Of a DNA stretch of 64,000 nucleotides, positions 44,936 through 55,206 are shown in pieces. The position numbers were made by a program, and so were the translations under genes. Under the pieces are notes generated by a model, which was not told the origin of the DNA, did no database searches, and worked only from the letters and a program-made list of their open reading frames with translations. The stretch lies in the NCBI GenBank assembly GCA_035772785.1, contig JAOCPU010000001.1:248001-312000 (forward strand), given 5' to 3'. The stretch's first letter is position 1, and the number at the start of each line of letters is the position of its first letter. Source of the DNA: Phlebiopsis flavidoalba. Lineage: Eukaryota > Basidiomycota > Agaricomycetes > Polyporales > Phanerochaetaceae.

Positions 44936-46675
44936 TACCCGATGTCCATGTTGTTTTGCCAGAGCCCGGGTCACCGAAGAGGTCCCCGTCTTCGTCGCTG
45001 GATGCGTCGTCGCCGTCGCCGCCCTCGGACGCGCCCGTCGTGCGACCGCCTTCCTGCTGCAGCCGGCGTTTTTCCTTCATCTCGTCTCGAACTGCACAAG
45101 TTTGGTGTCGAGGTCGGCCTGTAGCTTCCGAAGGGGCATCCTCGAAGCGGCGCTGCAAGCAGTCGCGCGTCAGCGTTGGTTCGGGCACAGGAGGCAAGAC
45201 GTGTACGCACACGCGGAATAAGCGGGTTCGCCGAGCCTCGCGATCTCGTGGCCCTAGTCTTCGCGACCGCCGCCTCGAGATCCCGGATCTCCTCATTAAG
45301 CAGCTTCTTCGCCTGCACCGCCTCGTCGTCGTCGTCATCCTCGTCATCCTCGTCGCTCTCGTCGTCGTCTTCGTCCTCTCGTCGCCCTCCGCGCCCTCGT
45401 CCTCGTCCCCGAGCGCATGGTCGAGCTCCGCGGCGAGGTCCTCGTCAAAGTCGCCTTCCTCCTCGTCCCCGTCGTCGTCGCGCGCCCTCGTCGCGATCGC
45501 AGTCGCCGTCGCCCATGTCCCCGCCCGGCGGTCGGCATGTCGCCTGCTTCGGAGCCGCCGAATCCGCCTGGGGTTTGGGGGTCCATTGTGTTCCTCGCGG
45601 TCGATGTATTCGGAGTCGGACAAGTCGGGGTTGACGTTTTCCAGGACGGTCTGTATGTATGTGACTGTGAGTTGGAGAATGCAACAGCAGAGGTTTGATC
45701 ATACCGTATTTGACCTCTTCAGCCAGCTCGTCTTCTTCGAGTAATCGCTCGACTTCTTGTTCCACAGTCTCGATAGTCCTACGCGATAATGAGTTCAAGT
45801 ATGGGTGCTGCACACTGCGTTAACATACCCTGCGATTTATGCGCTTGCGGAATCTTCGCTTTGCGGACGTGGTGTGTGTAAACGGGGGTGTAACCCCGTG
45901 AGGCCATATGAACTCGTCCACGTTTGAGAGCCTGGTTTCGCCCTGCATCCTCATTGGGTATTGGCTCTTCAACAACCAGCATCTAAGGACAAGGCAAAGG
46001 CGTTTAGTAAAGGCATGAAGTCGGGTACGAAAAGGTGCAACCTGACATATGTCAGCTACTTTTGAAACATCTGCTTATTGTCTAATGTTCTTCTGCGACT
46101 CGAGATACACGGTAGATCCACGAGCTTCGAGGAGTATGTCCTGTTTCCTATGTGAAACACAGCTCGTCTCGAGTCTGTCGATACTATAAGCCTCAAAGCG
46201 CAAGGGTGTAATTGAGGACTTGCCTTTGAACTTGAACCATACATCATTGCCAATCTCTCGCGATTGGACCATCTTTCTCAATTTTTCACAATCCTCCCCC
46301 GGCGGGCATCCGCAAGATAAATTGCTCTTCAAAGACGAGATCCTCGTCGTCGAGTCAAGTTCTCGGTCATACGGACCACAAGAATGACATGCCAGGGGCA
46401 AGCGCGGCAGCCTTCTCGCTGAGCTTCAACTTCAGCTTCGGCTGGGGCTTGTTCGTCCTGAACACGGACGAACGCGTCCGACGCGTGTCCATCTCGTCGT
46501 CCTCCATCTGCGAGGCGTAAGACGGCGGGGTGTTGCCGCGCCGTTGACGGAGGGACGAGCGGATGCCGGTCGGTGGTGCGCGCGAGCTGCTCGGGCCAGG
46601 TTGAGGCGTCGAGGGCACAGACTGCGACATGTCGTCGTCGACCACGATAAGGTTCTTCGTCTTCCATGCCTGTCC
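44936..46675 (-). CDS. TAF7: Transcription initiation factor TFIID subunit 7 (TAF7)
   Basis: TAF7 is a TFIID subunit that binds TAF1 and restrains its activity during promoter loading. N-terminal region: VDDDMSQSVPSTPQPG (about 46600-46645) and KPQPKLKLKLSEKAAALAPG. The TAFII55 N-terminal domain follows: GEDCEKLRKMVQSREIGNDV (about 46240-46300), WFKFK, RRAVFHIGNRTYSSKLVDLP (about 46115-46175), LDNKQMF, MLVVEEPIPNEDAGRN (about 45930-45982), RGRVHMASRG, and TIETVEQEVERLLEEDELAE (about 45720-45780). The acidic tail has DLSDSEYIDREEHNGPPNP (about 45575-45630), a long Asp/Glu tract (45340-45500), a coiled-coil segment KKLLNEEIRDLEAAVAKTRA (about 45250-45310) and ASSDEDGDLFGDPGS near 44960. The start lies in or upstream of an exon after TTCACAG at about 46675 and is uncertain. 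The end is approximate because of a frame slip. Confidence 0.88.
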
Positions 46676-46879
46676 TGTGAATACCGGGGTATGAGGGTGG
46701 GAATTTGGCTGGATACACTCAGCTATCCGCTGAATTCAGTGCGAGGAGGTCAAGCGTTGGTCAAGCGCTTGACCACATGGAGGTTTTGAATCAAGGAAGG
46801 TTTGGAACTCCGCATCTCTCTCTCGTACAACGACCTCGACGCTCTACACGACACAAACTTTGCTGTTCACTCGACCATC
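46676..46879. promoter_or_regulatory. Short divergent promoter TAF7 / XAP5
   Basis: About 200 bases between the minus-strand TAF7 5' region and the plus-strand XAP5 start. Two general gene-expression factors share this region. It may contain a small first exon of TAF7. Confidence 0.5.
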
Positions 46880-48189
46880 ATGTCCGCAAACCAGGCAGAG
46901 GGCCGTCGTGAGGACGCCCTCGTGAAGCAGCGCAACCAAATGCGCGAGGAGTTCGAGCGGCAGAAAAACAGTCGCTCATCAACGAGACCGAGAAGGCTCG
47001 GCCCTCTGCCCACCGTTTTGTGGGGCAGAATGATTCCATGGAAGATACGCTCAAGAAAAGCACCGTTGGTCTCGTCAAGCTCGAGGAGTTTCAGCAGCGG
47101 AGGAAAGAGCTTGAGGAGGCCAAGGCGCGCGAGGCCGCGAGGACCAGTGAGCTCAAGTATGTCATGATTCTTATACATTGCTCTAGTGGCTATGCGTGGT
47201 CGAGTATGGTTGCTTACAGGACGTGGAGAATTTGTTTAGGGATGAACAGAAGAAGGTGAAGAAAACGCAAGAAAGTCGCCAAGTCTACTCTCTCGTTTGC
47301 ACTTGATGACGAAGGCGGTGAGGATGGAGTCGAAACGCCGTCCTCGCGAGGAGATGATGTTGACGACGAGAGGTCCGCGAAGCGGCCCAAGTCGCGCAAG
47401 AACCCTAAACGTGGACACATCGTTCCTCCCTGACCGTGAACGCGAGAGAAGATAAGAGCGCCGCGAACGGGAAGAGCTTCGCCAAGAGTGGCTGAGGAAA
47501 CAAGAGGAAATGAAGAAGGAGGATATTGAGATTACCTATTCCTACTGGGATGGTAGTGGGCACCGAAAGAGCGTCACCGTAAGCTCTCTCTTCACGTTCG
47601 ACAGTTCGTCACAGCTGACCACGCAGATACGCGCACACTTGATATTGGAAACGGTCGCGTAGTGCAAGAAAGGAGATGACATTGCAACGTTTTTAGAGAA
47701 ATGTCGTCAACAGTTCCCTGAACTGCGAGGTGTCAGCGTGGACAACCTGATGTATGTGAAGGTAAGAAGCTCTACTTTAGCCTCATGCACAGTACTCATC
47801 AGTGCTTTACAGGAAGATTTGATTGTCCCTCACGTAAGAAACATCCTGTAAATGCTCGTGTAGCATATTGACATTCCGCATACAGCATTACACAATTCTA
47901 CGACTTCATTGTGAACAAGGCTCAGCTGGCAAGTCTGGGCCCCTGTTCAACTTCGACGTACACGACGACGTTCGGCTGCTTGCCGATGCCACAGTTGAGA
48001 AGGACGAATCCCACGCAGGAAAGGTCGTCGAGCGTGGATGGATGGTACCAGCGCAACAAGCATATTTTCCCTGCCAGTCGATGGGAGGTAAGTTTAATTT
48101 CCCGTGTACTCCTCTGGCCTGCGCCATTCAACCAAAAATCCAGGTCTATGATCCCGATGAAGACCTATGGGAGCTACACTATCGCTTGA
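46880..48189 (+). CDS. XAP5/FAM50 family nuclear protein
   Basis: XAP5/FAM50 proteins are conserved nuclear proteins linked to chromatin and splicing. The ATG at 46880 gives [20 protein letters not shown] and MREEFERQK. Then, after a one-base slip, [20 protein letters not shown] (about 46980-47035), [53 protein letters not shown] (about 47293), SFLPDRER (about 47420-47440), [20 protein letters not shown] (about 47490-47550), [31 protein letters not shown] (about 47690-47750), [39 protein letters not shown] (about 47932-47990), [31 protein letters not shown], an intron, then VYDPDED and the terminal YGSYTIA with stop at 48189. The last exon needs one base removed. The family core is complete. 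Confidence 0.94.
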
Positions 48190-48382
48190 ACTTTCTCGCG
48201 CCTTACGGTGTTGCTTCCCCACGGTATTCGGATACGATATTCATGGTTTCGTGTTTATCTAGGGCAGCGTAGTATGTATCATATCAGTCGTGGTACTAGT
48301 ATGCGATGTCGAGAAAACATTACAAGGCGCGAGAGTGAGTAACAGATACGAAAAAATAAAGAATCATCAATAAAAGAAAGCC

Positions 48383-50879
48383 TCATTCGTCGTCGTCGGT
48401 AAACTTGTGCTCCTTCTTGAGCTCATCATATTCGTCTGTCGGCACTAGTTTTGCGATAGGATGCTACACACGAGAATCAGCAACAGCTAATCAACGGGAA
48501 TGAATTCAGGTCTAACGTACTTTGTAATCGCATTTTGGTTCACATTGGGCCCGCTACCACCGTCCCCAACCATGACCTTAACGCCCTTGCTCGGGACGCC
48601 ACCTACTACCACAATGAGCCAACCAGGGCCCGGTGGGTAAATGTTGCCGTCTGGTGGCCCTACGACTGTGTGACGACGTTGCTGTTCACCGACGATACAA
48701 GGTACACGAGACGTGAGTTGGCGTGCACTGCATGCGTGACATAGCCAAAGTCCATCAGTACAGCTATAAAGCGCATACATCAGCCATATTTCACGAGTGC
48801 GTAGAAGAGACGGTGACTCAACCCACCTTGAACGTCGCTTGCGTCCAACGAAGACGGAATCTCGACGTTGAACTGCACCGTCTGTTTGAAGTCGATCTTC
48901 TTTGGGGCGCTCGAGAGGGTCGGCCTGTCTCCAGCCATATACGGAGGGTCGAGCCATTCCACCCTGTACTCCGTTCCATACTTGATTTCGCTCCTATCCA
49001 GGTTCGGTTTTGCTTCCCGCAAATCATGACGCTCCCGCCAGGCGTCATCGTCGCAATCGAATGATACAGACGCGGAATGTCGCTCGTCGGAAGACCTGCG
49101 GATGAAAACCGTTGTCCCCCGCGGCGCGGCGGGATCGTAGAGCACAGGCGTGAAGACGGGGTTGTCTGCGTTCGACGCGCCGACCTGGTTCACGACGTTG
49201 CCGTACCCCGAGATACCGGTCCCTGCGCCGTTGACGATGAGGATCTTGCCAGTGGGGAGAAGAACTGCGTCAGGCATCGTGCGCGCCTCGGGCATCTGCT
49301 CGACTTGCCAGCCCGCGGAAATACCGTCGTCGGGTGAGAACCATACGAGAGCACTGCGACGACGCGGGGTCTTTGCGAGGAGATCTCATAACCTGCTTTG
49401 GTGTCGTCGACCGTGGAGCCGCCGCATAGCAGGACCTCGGGCGTGTGTAGTTGTTCTCCGGGGATAGAGGTAGCAGAATAGCAGTACCAGTCATAGGGTA
49501 GGTGACGCGCACGCCATTGGGAATTTGGGGCAACCGGCGCTCAGCATTGTTCTGCCAGTCGTAAATCATCGCGTCGTTATTTGCGGCCATGAAGACCTTG
49601 CCGTCCGGGAGCGAGAACGCGAGCGGGAAGAGATTCGAATTCAGAGTGTCGACCAGGAACTGCAGTTTGACAGGCATGCCGTTAGAGCCCTGGATATCCT
49701 TTGGCGGATAGTACTCGACAGTAGGGTTATTCGTAGTCGCGTTGTTGATCCATCCGCCCTTCAGGGATCCACCGACAATCATCGCCGAGCCATCCGAGAT
49801 TCGAAGGACCGTGTTATACCACCTAGGACTCGCCATGCGTATGCGGTTATGGTCTTCAAACATTTCGCAATCGTCGAATCTTCGGAATCGCAAGGCTCGA
49901 AGATCCTGACCGCCTGAAGCCCATCGACGTCCCCGAAGTCGGCAGCAGCGGTATGGTCTTCGACAACCGGGTTCCCGCCGAACGTTGATCAAGGTGCCGT
50001 TTGACAGGAAGGTACCACCGGCACAGAAAGAGTTCGACTGCATAGCGAGAGGTTTGACCGCGTGGGTGTCGAGGTTGTACAGAGCGGCCCAGGCAGGGTG
50101 TCCGTCGATAGTCAGAGGGTTATGTTCGACTTTGTCCACGATGATAGCGTGAGACTCCGATATGATAGCGAGTTGCATAGCGTGGACTCCAGTGTTTCCC
50201 TTCTGGGTGAGGGTCCATTGCGACGAAGGAGCGGACTCAGCTAGGTTTAGAGAGCGCGAGGTTGTTGGGAGCGGCGACGCGCGTCGTTCTGTGTAACGAT
50301 TTCCAAGCGAGCGACTCGGAGCTGGCAGGGAGGGCATTCGAAGATGGCTTCGATCCCTGAGTCACCACAATCGCATCCACGTCAATCTTGTTTCCTCGTG
50401 AGTCGTCGTGTTTTGATCCAGTGTTGACAATCTTCAACGTGTGTTTCCCGTAGGGCAGGTTGAAACTCCAGTACAGACGTTGCTGACGCATAGCCTTAGA
50501 GCTATAAGTATCGACGCGACCCACAGCCTTTCCATCTAAATAAACTTTGGCGATGCCGTGTTGTTTGTCGACGTTTCCCAAACCACTCGACGCCGGTGCC
50601 GGTGAATGTAAAGGTCATATATGCGCCCTTGCGTGAGGTGGTTCGCATAGACTTGTGAACGTATGCCGAGGAGAATACTTCCTTCCAGGAGCCAGAATAG
50701 TGCAGCAGAGGGGAAGACGAATCATAGCTCTTCGTGCCCGGCGCGACGTAGTAAGGAGAGAATCTAGACGGTTTTGTTGAGCCGGGGGTGGTGTGACCAT
50801 TCCAGGCGCTTTCAGAGGCAAGAGATGAGATGAAAAGAACGGCCAGCGTGAGCAAAAGAAACAAGGAACGGACGACCAT
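48383..50879 (-). CDS. Copper radical oxidase (glyoxal oxidase family, AA5) with N-terminal galactose-binding-like module
   Basis: Secreted H2O2-producing oxidase of simple aldehydes or alcohols, typical of white-rot fungi. ATG 50879: signal peptide MVVRSLFLLLTLAVLFISSL. An N-terminal beta-sandwich-like module follows (AYMTFTFTGTGVEWFG, then HGIAKVYLDGKAVGRVDTYS and LYWSFNLPYGKHTLKIVNTG, about 50370-50640), then a linker. The oxidase domain starts near SQWTLTQKGNTGVHAMQLAI (about 50150-50225). It shows SNSFCAGGTFLSNGTLINV (cross-link Cys, about 49990-50050), SPRWYNTVLRISDGSAMIVG (radical Tyr, about 49770-49830), RTMPDAVLLPTGKILIVNGA (about 49215-49280), IPRLYHSIATMTPGGSVMIC (ligand Tyr-His, about 49030-49085) and VTHAVHANSRLVYLV (ligand His, about 48700-48745). 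All expected copper and cross-link residues are visible. The C-terminus is either in the exon ending at 48487, or after a GTACGT...GTGTAG intron in the acidic tail EYDELKKEHKFTDDDE with stop at 48383. Confidence 0.92.
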
Positions 50880-51233
50880 GTTGAAGGAGGTCGGGGGAAG
50901 ATGGCAAGGGTGGAGGAGCGCGTCAGGCCGGACTTGTGCAACCTGAAAATCGTGAGAAAGCTGATGTCGGTAATTTCCGTCCGCGCTCTGCGCTCGAGCA
51001 CCAACAGTCGCGATCACAAAGGTCTTGTGGAACGTTAGCAAGTCTACACCTTCCAGTCATGAGCGTAGTCACTTCGACTGCCCACTCATTAGACCAGCGG
51101 ACCCGGGTGCGTGAGTTGGAAACGACACACCTTCACTAGAAAAGTCTCCAGGGACATGAAGGATGTAGTAGTTCATCATAATCCCGTATAAGATAGCAGT
51201 AAATACAACCACCTGCCCGAATCTACATAGCAC

Positions 51234-52267
51234 GTTGCCCGCATCCGACTGCTCACAGTCCTCAGACCAGCGTACACCTTTCCAGGCGGTGAGCCAAGGA
51301 TGAGCGAGACGATAGCGTCCCGGGCAACCTTGATGTTTTGGAAAGAACCAAGGATGTGAATTTTCCTGCACGCATACATTAAATACGAGTCGGCTGAGGG
51401 GGAAGTAGTCTGAGTACATACGTATCTGCAAGCACGATACGTGTCCTGCTCGCATTCTCGATGGTAAATTTGGTCTTGCCATCCTGACCCGCGATACGAC
51501 CTGTAGCCACACAAATAAACAAAATGTATAGAAAAATCTTGGAAATTGAACGCACCAATTGCACGAGACAGATGGTCTCCCTGCAAGGTCTTCACATCTT
51601 TTATTTCGAAGGAGTCCAGGTAAAGATCGTCGAGTCGGAGTAGGGCAATAGCATCCTGAGAGCAAAACTAGTCAGTGCGAGTGTGATGGTGCGGGCAACA
51701 CGGACGTACATTTACGTCAAAGCCAAGGGCAAACGATTTGACAAAGTCCGCTCCTTTTTGAAGTGCTCCGACTTCTTTTGTGTGTTTCGACGTCTAAGGT
51801 GCATCATGAGCTGCCGACATGCGTCCAGTACCTAATCAGAGACTCACCCTGATCTCAACGCATCTCCGTTGTACATTCATCCTGACTTGAAGACCCAATA
51901 TCTCCGTCAGCGGACCAAAGATATTAACCCATTCCTTCTTCAAAGGGGTCATGCGGTGCGGTGGGATAGGGACTCGTCTCGTCTCTGACTTCAATGTGGT
52001 CCTCTGCGCTGATGCAGAGAGGGGCGCAAAGGTAGGCATGGATGAGTTTCCGCTGACACCAGCATCCTCAGCATCAATCATGAGCTCATCGTCTTCTGCG
52101 CTTTCATCCACGCCTTGCGCTGCAGGTGCGGAGGGTGCACCATCCTCGTGCATATCTGCATCGGCCTCGCCTGCAGTGCGCTTCTTGTGCAGTTTTCGCC
52201 GGTTTTTCTTTTGGGTAGGAGATGATGTGCTGGCTGTGCGTGTACGACGACCATATTTGGGGGCGAT
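51234..52267 (-). CDS. PNO1: PNO1/DIM2 KH-domain ribosome assembly factor
   Basis: PNO1 (Dim2) is an essential KH-domain protein of pre-40S particles that works with Nob1 and the Dim1 methylase. Seen: a basic N-terminus [14 protein letters not shown] and [19 protein letters not shown] (about 52165-52260), an acidic stretch [17 protein letters not shown] (about 52060-52115), [20 protein letters not shown] (about 51925-51985), [15 protein letters not shown], and an intron after RRCVEIR. Then [32 protein letters not shown] (about 51600-51660), [34 protein letters not shown] (the KH GxxG region, about 51445-51505), [26 protein letters not shown] (about 51305-51365), and [20 protein letters not shown]. 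Four or five short introns split it. No ATG is seen at the expected place: the codon before APKYGRR is ATC at 52265-52267, possibly a base error. Confidence 0.9.
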
Positions 52268-52501
52268 GCAAGATGTTAGAGGGGCGTAAATGTGTGGGGT
52301 CGAGGAAGGGGACGCAAAGAGTGCAATGGATAGTGCCGAGCTGAAGCGTGAGGGCAGAAATTGTGTTTCGGCAACGCCCGAATGATGCAGGCTGGATGCG
52401 CCCCGTCCTCCGTTTCAGCTTCAGGCTGCCCTGCGGCTGTACTCTCTCACCTTCCCCCCTAACTCTCACTCCAAACATTGTCAAGTATACTAACGACTCA
52501 C
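52268..52501. promoter_or_regulatory. Divergent promoter PNO1 / URI-like
   Basis: About 230 bases between two divergent genes. A minus-strand frame in phase with PNO1 continues through this region, so part of it could be PNO1 leader. Confidence 0.4.
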
Positions 52502-54880
52502 ATGGCTCAAAATGACAGCGCAATAAAGCAGGATTTGAACGAGGGTAGAGCAGAAGGTGCTGGCCTTCGTGATTTACGGTTTGATTAGCGTCTAATAAAT
52601 GAACGGACTGGATAGCTCTCCATGCTCTTCTCAATTCTCTCTCGCCGGGCTCTTCTGCAGGAGCCAATGGAGGGAAGTTGACTACGGATCAAGTCCGACA
52701 GCTTTCGGACAAACTCAGCGAGATTCTGGGAGACACCTCCGACTCGGGGGAAGGTGCGCGGCGGAACGAGAAGGGTGAGGTATGTTTACATCTTTCCTTG
52801 TAGCGTGATATGACGAAATAATCTGTAACTATAGCTGGTGAATGAAGAAGGTCTCCCCATTATCGATATCAGCGAGCCTGTGACTGCAGCGGACTACGCG
52901 TTTAGGCCGGACCCCAACAATCCCTTTGATGATCCTGACCTACTTCCACTCTGGACTCTTTCGGATGAGGAGAAGGCTCGTCGGAAAGCGGAGAGAGAAC
53001 GTATCCTTGATTTGCTAGAGGAGGAAGAGCAGAACCAACAAACCCGCAATGCCGAGCTCACGCGCAAACGGCTCGAGGAAGAATTAGAGAAGAGAAGGGA
53101 CGCGGCGAAAGACGACATGGACAAGTTTGAAGAAGGCGCGAGAGCTGCAGAAGAAGCTGGGCAAGGCTCTCATCAGGAGTGTGGTCGAAAGTCGTGACCA
53201 GGCCGAGAAAGAGAAAGCCGAACAAGAAGAGCAAGACCGCCTGGCTGCATCAGCGAGGCCCTTGAAGGCAAAGAAATCCGTCAGCTTCGCGGAGACATCG
53301 CCGGAGGAGATCCAACCGCCTGGTGCGGACGGAAAAGGCAAAGATATCGACTGGGGCGACGTCACTCCAGGGACACTGCGGAAACCCGACCCTTCTGCCA
53401 GTCGAGCGGACAGGCCGGTCATGAAGATGCACGTCGTAGAACGGCATCCGAATGGCTCTCTGCGCTCTCCGGGCCCCCCAGCACGAGACTCGGATGACGA
53501 GTCAGATCCTGAAAATTACGGTGCTCAAGACACCGATGAGGATGAGGATTATGGACACCATTTTGAGCGCGCGCATACACCGCCTCCTGGCTCCGTAGAC
53601 AGTGAGGACGATGACCACTCCGCTGAAGAAGAACCGTCAGAGTGGAACGACGAAGACTTTGATACCGCACGGCACCAACGTGAAGTCGCGTTGGAATATT
53701 ATGAGAAGCGCAAGACGATTGGCCAGGACGTAGTGAGCGCGATGAGGGCGCATACTCATGGCGATGAGGATTGGGACCAACCTGTTAGTACCTCTCACAG
53801 CCACGGAGTGACTATTGCTCAAGCTTCCATTTTTAGGAAGTACCTCTAGAGGCTAATCTTGTATCGGGTCCTCCAAAGCCTTCTGTCTCACGCTTCAAGT
53901 CGGAGCGTCAGCCAAATCCTCCTCCCAATCCCACATCCTTGGCTTCGCACTCTTTGGGTGCTGCTGTGCTGCCAATCGCTAGTGCGACATCGTTGAAACG
54001 CGCCATCCGTATGGGCAAACTCGAAGGCGAGAAGCTGGTTGGCGGTGAGGAGGGCGACAGCGAAGACGAGGTCACGGCGGAAGATGAAAGTGCTCAGCGG
54101 CTGCTGGAAGCAATCCTACGTGGCGAAGTGACAAATGCCGGGGCCACACAATCCTCCTCAGCCCCCGATCTCGGCGCCGGCGACTCACCCATCCAGACGC
54201 CGCCGCCGTCCGCAAGAGACGAGACCACCTCGACACCCACAGCGAAACCGAGAGCATCGAAGGTGTCGAAGTTCAAGCTCGCACTGCAACAGCCACACAC
54301 GATGCCTGCTCCGGTATCGCCTGCCATGAGCTCTTCAGTGGGGAACGCCGACCAATGTTTCTGAAAGATCGTCGCCAAAACTGTCTGCGACATATACCAA
54401 CTCCCCCGTTTCAGCGCGAGACTCGCTCTCCAAGAAACCCCTGTCTGAATCATCACGACCTTCTACCTCAAGCAAAACTCGCACTCCACCGTCGGCAATC
54501 CACCCCAGCAAATGCCCAGTATGATCGTGGACTCTCCATCTTTCTTGCCACCAAGGGCTCCGAACGCCACTGGACCGTCGCCCGCATTCCACAGCGCCAT
54601 CATCGAGTCGCCATCCTTCCAGTCATCCATCATCTCTCCCTCCCCTCTATCCGCCTCGTCTACGGCTGTTTCCTACCCCCGTATCCCGCCACTCCACCGG
54701 TGGCCAACGACCTCTACCCCTGCCGCACCTCCAGTCCGTGCCAGCGTCGTTGAGAGGAAGCCGCCGAGTGTTGTTAGCCAGGACGGTTCAGGAGAGGGGC
54801 GGTGCTTCTCCGGCGCTCCTACCGAAAGCACGGAACGGGGAAACAGAAGGTATCGAGGTTTCAAGGCGCAGAGATCGTGA
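52502..54880 (+). CDS. URI1/Bud27-like protein with DUF3835 motif
   Basis: Bud27/URI proteins are prefoldin-like scaffolds for assembly of RNA polymerases and for TOR signalling. The ATG at 52502 gives MAQNDSAIKQDLNEG. An intron spans 52545-52660 and splices to ANGGKLTTDQVRQLSDKLSE. A further intron follows RNEKGE, then LVNEEGLPIIDISEPVTAAD (about 52845). After that come a Glu/Lys coiled-coil (52975-53250), KAKKSVSFAETSPEEIQPP (about 53270), the acidic region (53480-53650), SVSRFKSERQ (about 53885), LKRAIRMGKLEGEKLVGGEE, a Ser/Pro-rich region, and the C-terminal KVSRFKAQRS with stop TGA 54880, which is the DUF3835 end motif. That last motif needs one T removed from a TTT run. No prefoldin domain is seen at the N-terminus, so this looks like a short form or a separate DUF3835 protein. 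Confidence 0.82.
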
Positions 54881-55206
54881 GACATGTGCTATTTATGACA
54901 ATATCATTGTGTAGTTCTATTGACTAGATTCTAAACGGGATGGTCGAGTATTTCATGATGTGGTGAAAATATCATGACCTGCAAATTCATTAAGCTCCTC
55001 ACAAGAAATAGATTTCTGATCGAGTAAACCAGTTTTGGATCTCTCTCGTCCCGGAAACCAGCACTGAACATCGATATCACGACTGAGGTCGATATTAAGC
55101 GCGCAGTACCCCGATCCCCGGGAGCTGGCGGCGGGATATCGCGGCGTCGTGTAACGCGAAAAGGATCCCGGCATTGACAATCTCGCGTTTCAAATAATGA
55201 GAAAGA

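Noticed and set aside
44800..45744. Plus-strand ORF of 314 codons rich in Ser/Val
   Set aside because: It is the antisense shadow of the acidic TAF7 tail; the Asp/Glu codons on the minus strand give Ser/Val runs on the plus strand.
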